Under the pieces are notes generated by a model. The model was not told the origin of the DNA. It saw nothing but the letters and a program-made list of their open reading frames with translations, and made no database searches. A DNA stretch of 5,119 bases, from positions 1-5,119 of the forward strand of contig DAOVKD010000063.1 in NCBI GenBank assembly GCA_030631975.1, in the 5' to 3' direction. Both the position numbers and the translations under genes were made by a program. The DNA is from Candidatus Woesearchaeota archaeon. GTDB taxonomy: Archaea > Nanobdellota > Nanobdellia > Woesearchaeales > GW2011-AR4. The first letter of the stretch is position 1, and every line of letters starts with the position of its first letter. Below, in pieces: positions 3,810-5,119 of this stretch.

Positions 3810-4879
3810 AACTCAGTCAGCTTTTTTGTTTCAGCAGCATACTTAATTATTGATGTGTTTCCTTCTGGTCCGCCACTTGTTTTTTTGACGCTGACGAATT
3901 TATTTTTTTCTAATTTTTCAATTTTTCTCTGGAATGATTTGTAAACTAGTTTTCCTTCCTGCTCTTTGTAGATATTATATAAATCACCAATCTTTTTCTC
4001 TGAGTTTTTCTTTATTATATCCAGTATTGTGCGTTCGTCTTCTGTTAAATCAGTGCTTTTCTTTATTGTGAATTGATTTATTTTTGTAATTGCATCGCGT
4101 GCATGCTCCAAGGTTATTTTTCTTGATGAGCTGTTTTCTGCAATATTGCCGGATTCTCTCATTAAATGCAAGCCAACCCTTATATCTTCTGCCTCAGCAG
4201 TTTTTTTTACTATCATCTCAAAGGCATCGTTATCCCAGACATTAGGGACAAATGCATACCCCATTCTTTGTTTTAAGACATCCCTTGTTTCTGACAGATT
4301 ATATGGCTTAAACTCCAGAGTTTCTGGCATCAGTCTTGATTTGACCCTGTCATCCAGATCTTCCACCCAATCATTATAATTTGTAACCAATAAAACAGAT
4401 TTTTTGTAGATTTCCTCTAAAATAACATATAAGAAATCAATCTCTTCTAATTTGTCAACCTCGTCGAAAGCAAAAACAGCAGATTTTTTATTCAGCATGT
4501 TTTTTACAACTTCAAATAATTCTTCTGTCCTTTTGTTATGAGTTAGCCTATAACCAAGCTGTTCGCAGATCTCCGCAATTATTTTGAAAGTAGTGTTTTT
4601 CTGCCAGCAATTTATGTAAATAGGAACAACTTCATCTGTTTCTTCTTCCATCTCATTAAGAACAAAGCGCATTGCAGCTGTTTTACCAATACCTGGCGCT
4701 CCATAAATGAAAAGGTTTTTTCCATTTTTTCCATCTAACAGGGGTTTTATGATAGCTGCTATGTATCTTTGCTGCTGCTCGCGATGGAGCAAAATTTTAG
4801 GCAGAAAGCTGTAATCTAATGCTAATTCATTCTTAAACAAAGATTCATCCGAATGCAGCATATCCTTGAATAACGCCAT
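3806..4879 (-). CDS. cdc6: Orc1/Cdc6-family replication initiator ATPase
   Basis: Archaeal Orc1/Cdc6 proteins bind origin repeats and load the MCM helicase. From ATG 4879 the protein has 357 residues, somewhat shorter than the common 390-410. Visible parts: an N-terminal MALFKDMLHSDESLFKNELA segment usual in the family, Walker A GAPGIGKT (60-67), Walker B VFAFDEVD (135-142), sensor 1 LLVTNYND (163-170), the DRVKSRL box (177-183, arginine-finger region), the sensor 2 helix EDIRVGLHLMRESG (231-244, Arg 234) and a C-terminal winged helix from about 275 to 355. A TTG at 4900 would add seven residues; ATG 4879 is preferred because the conserved N-terminus starts there and GGTG precedes it. Origins often lie beside such genes in archaea, which gives weight to the inverted repeats just upstream. 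Confidence 0.93.
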   Translation of the reverse strand: MALFKDMLHSDESLFKNELALDYSFLPKILLHREQQQRYIAAIIKPLLDGKNGKNLFIYGAPGIGKTAAMRFVLNEMEEETDEVVPIYINCWQKNTTFKIIAEICEQLGYRLTHNKRTEELFEVVKNMLNKKSAVFAFDEVDKLEEIDFLYVILEEIYKKSVLLVTNYNDWVEDLDDRVKSRLMPETLEFKPYNLSETRDVLKQRMGYAFVPNVWDNDAFEMIVKKTAEAEDIRVGLHLMRESGNIAENSSSRKITLEHARDAITKINQFTIKKSTDLTEDERTILDIIKKNSEKKIGDLYNIYKEQEGKLVYKSFQRKIEKLEKNKFVSVKKTSGGPEGNTSIIKYAAETKKLTEF

Positions 4880-4910
4880 TAAACACCACTTAAATTGCAA
4901 TAGAGGCTCA

Positions 4911-4924
4911 TTTAATATTTATTT
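4911..4924 (-). promoter_or_regulatory. Probable cdc6 promoter
   Basis: On the minus strand AATAAATATTAAA lies about 38 bp before ATG 4879, which implies a leader of roughly 12 nt. It sits between the gene and the inverted-repeat element that begins at 4939. Confidence 0.4.
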
Positions 4925-4938
4925 GTTTTGTTTTTAGT

Positions 4939-5119
4939 GGCTGCGTTCAAAATATTTTAATCGGCTGTGCCAGAGCGGACTTTAGTCAAAATGCTGCATC
5001 TTGATTTTGTTAGTAGAAACACTTTGTGAAGATACACAGCATTTTAATTTCAGATAAAACATGATTTTTCCCGCCCGCCTCCCCTAAAAAAGGCACAGCC
5101 TAACTTTTTGAACGCAGCC
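4939..5119. repeat. 181-bp nested inverted-repeat element (MITE-like or origin-associated)
   Basis: Three inverted repeats are nested. The outermost is GGCTGCGTTCAAAA (4939-4952) with its exact complement at 5106-5119. The middle is GGCTGTGCC (4963-4971) with GGCACAGCC (5092-5100). The inner is AAAATGCTG (4988-4996) with CAGCATTTT (5037-5045), continued by ATCTT/AAGAT. The outer pairs are G+C-rich and the centre is AT-rich, with a C-rich strip at 5070-5084. No gene is seen inside. Perfect terminal repeats and small size fit a non-autonomous transposable element; the place next to cdc6 also fits an origin with paired initiator sites. The right boundary coincides with the window end, so flanking duplications cannot be checked. 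Confidence 0.55.

Noticed and set aside
4880..4900. Longer cdc6 start at TTG 4900
   Set aside because: The added residues MQFKWCL are not typical of the family, the conserved MALFKDML begins at ATG 4879, and a GGTG site precedes that ATG.
4963..5040. tRNA-Leu-like start GGCTGTGCCAGAGCGGAC
   Set aside because: No anticodon arm, variable arm or T arm follows; the sequence is explained by the nested inverted repeats.

Overview
The window is AT-rich archaeal DNA. The evidence is a prefoldin alpha gene, an FtsY start of archaeal type, an Orc1/Cdc6 initiator, TATA-box promoters placed for leaderless or short-leader transcripts, and GGTGA-type ribosome binding sites. Gene style and small gene sizes suggest a DPANN-type lineage such as Woesearchaeota or Pacearchaeota. 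That lineage call is an inference; no marker gene here settles it.

Left part (1-2400). On the minus strand lie prs (PRPP synthetase of a bacterial-looking class I type), pfdA (prefoldin alpha) five bases behind it, and further on the first 46 codons of ftsY. In many archaea pfdA and ftsY are direct neighbours. Here they are separated by an oppositely oriented gene for a five-helix membrane protein of the MscS-like 'conserved TM helix' family.

Middle part (2400-3536). This is the accessory-looking section. Just upstream of the prs promoter is a 154-bp MITE-like element with 14-bp terminal inverted repeats and a TTA duplication. Next, on the minus strand, are three tightly packed very small genes (41, 58 and 39-41 codons), two with strong Shine-Dalgarno sites. 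They start only 25 nt behind a tRNA-like gene and are probably on the same transcript. The tRNA-like gene has a type II (Ser/Leu-like) cloverleaf, G at the discriminator position, an apparent GAA anticodon and a 30-nt insertion in the T stem. A decayed copy of its 5' half lies 85 bp upstream. From 3231 to 3536 there is no gene, only hairpins, several TATA-like boxes and a 13-bp direct repeat with a 21-bp period.

Right part (3537-5119). A leaderless acylphosphatase gene converges on cdc6/orc1, and their stop codons overlap. Upstream of cdc6, up to the window edge, is a 181-bp set of three nested inverted repeats. It is either a second MITE-like element or part of an origin region next to the initiator gene.

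The housekeeping genes cover secretion targeting, cotranslational folding, nucleotide precursor synthesis and replication initiation. The candidate for something undescribed is the unit at 2588-3151: an odd tRNA-like RNA followed by three tiny genes.
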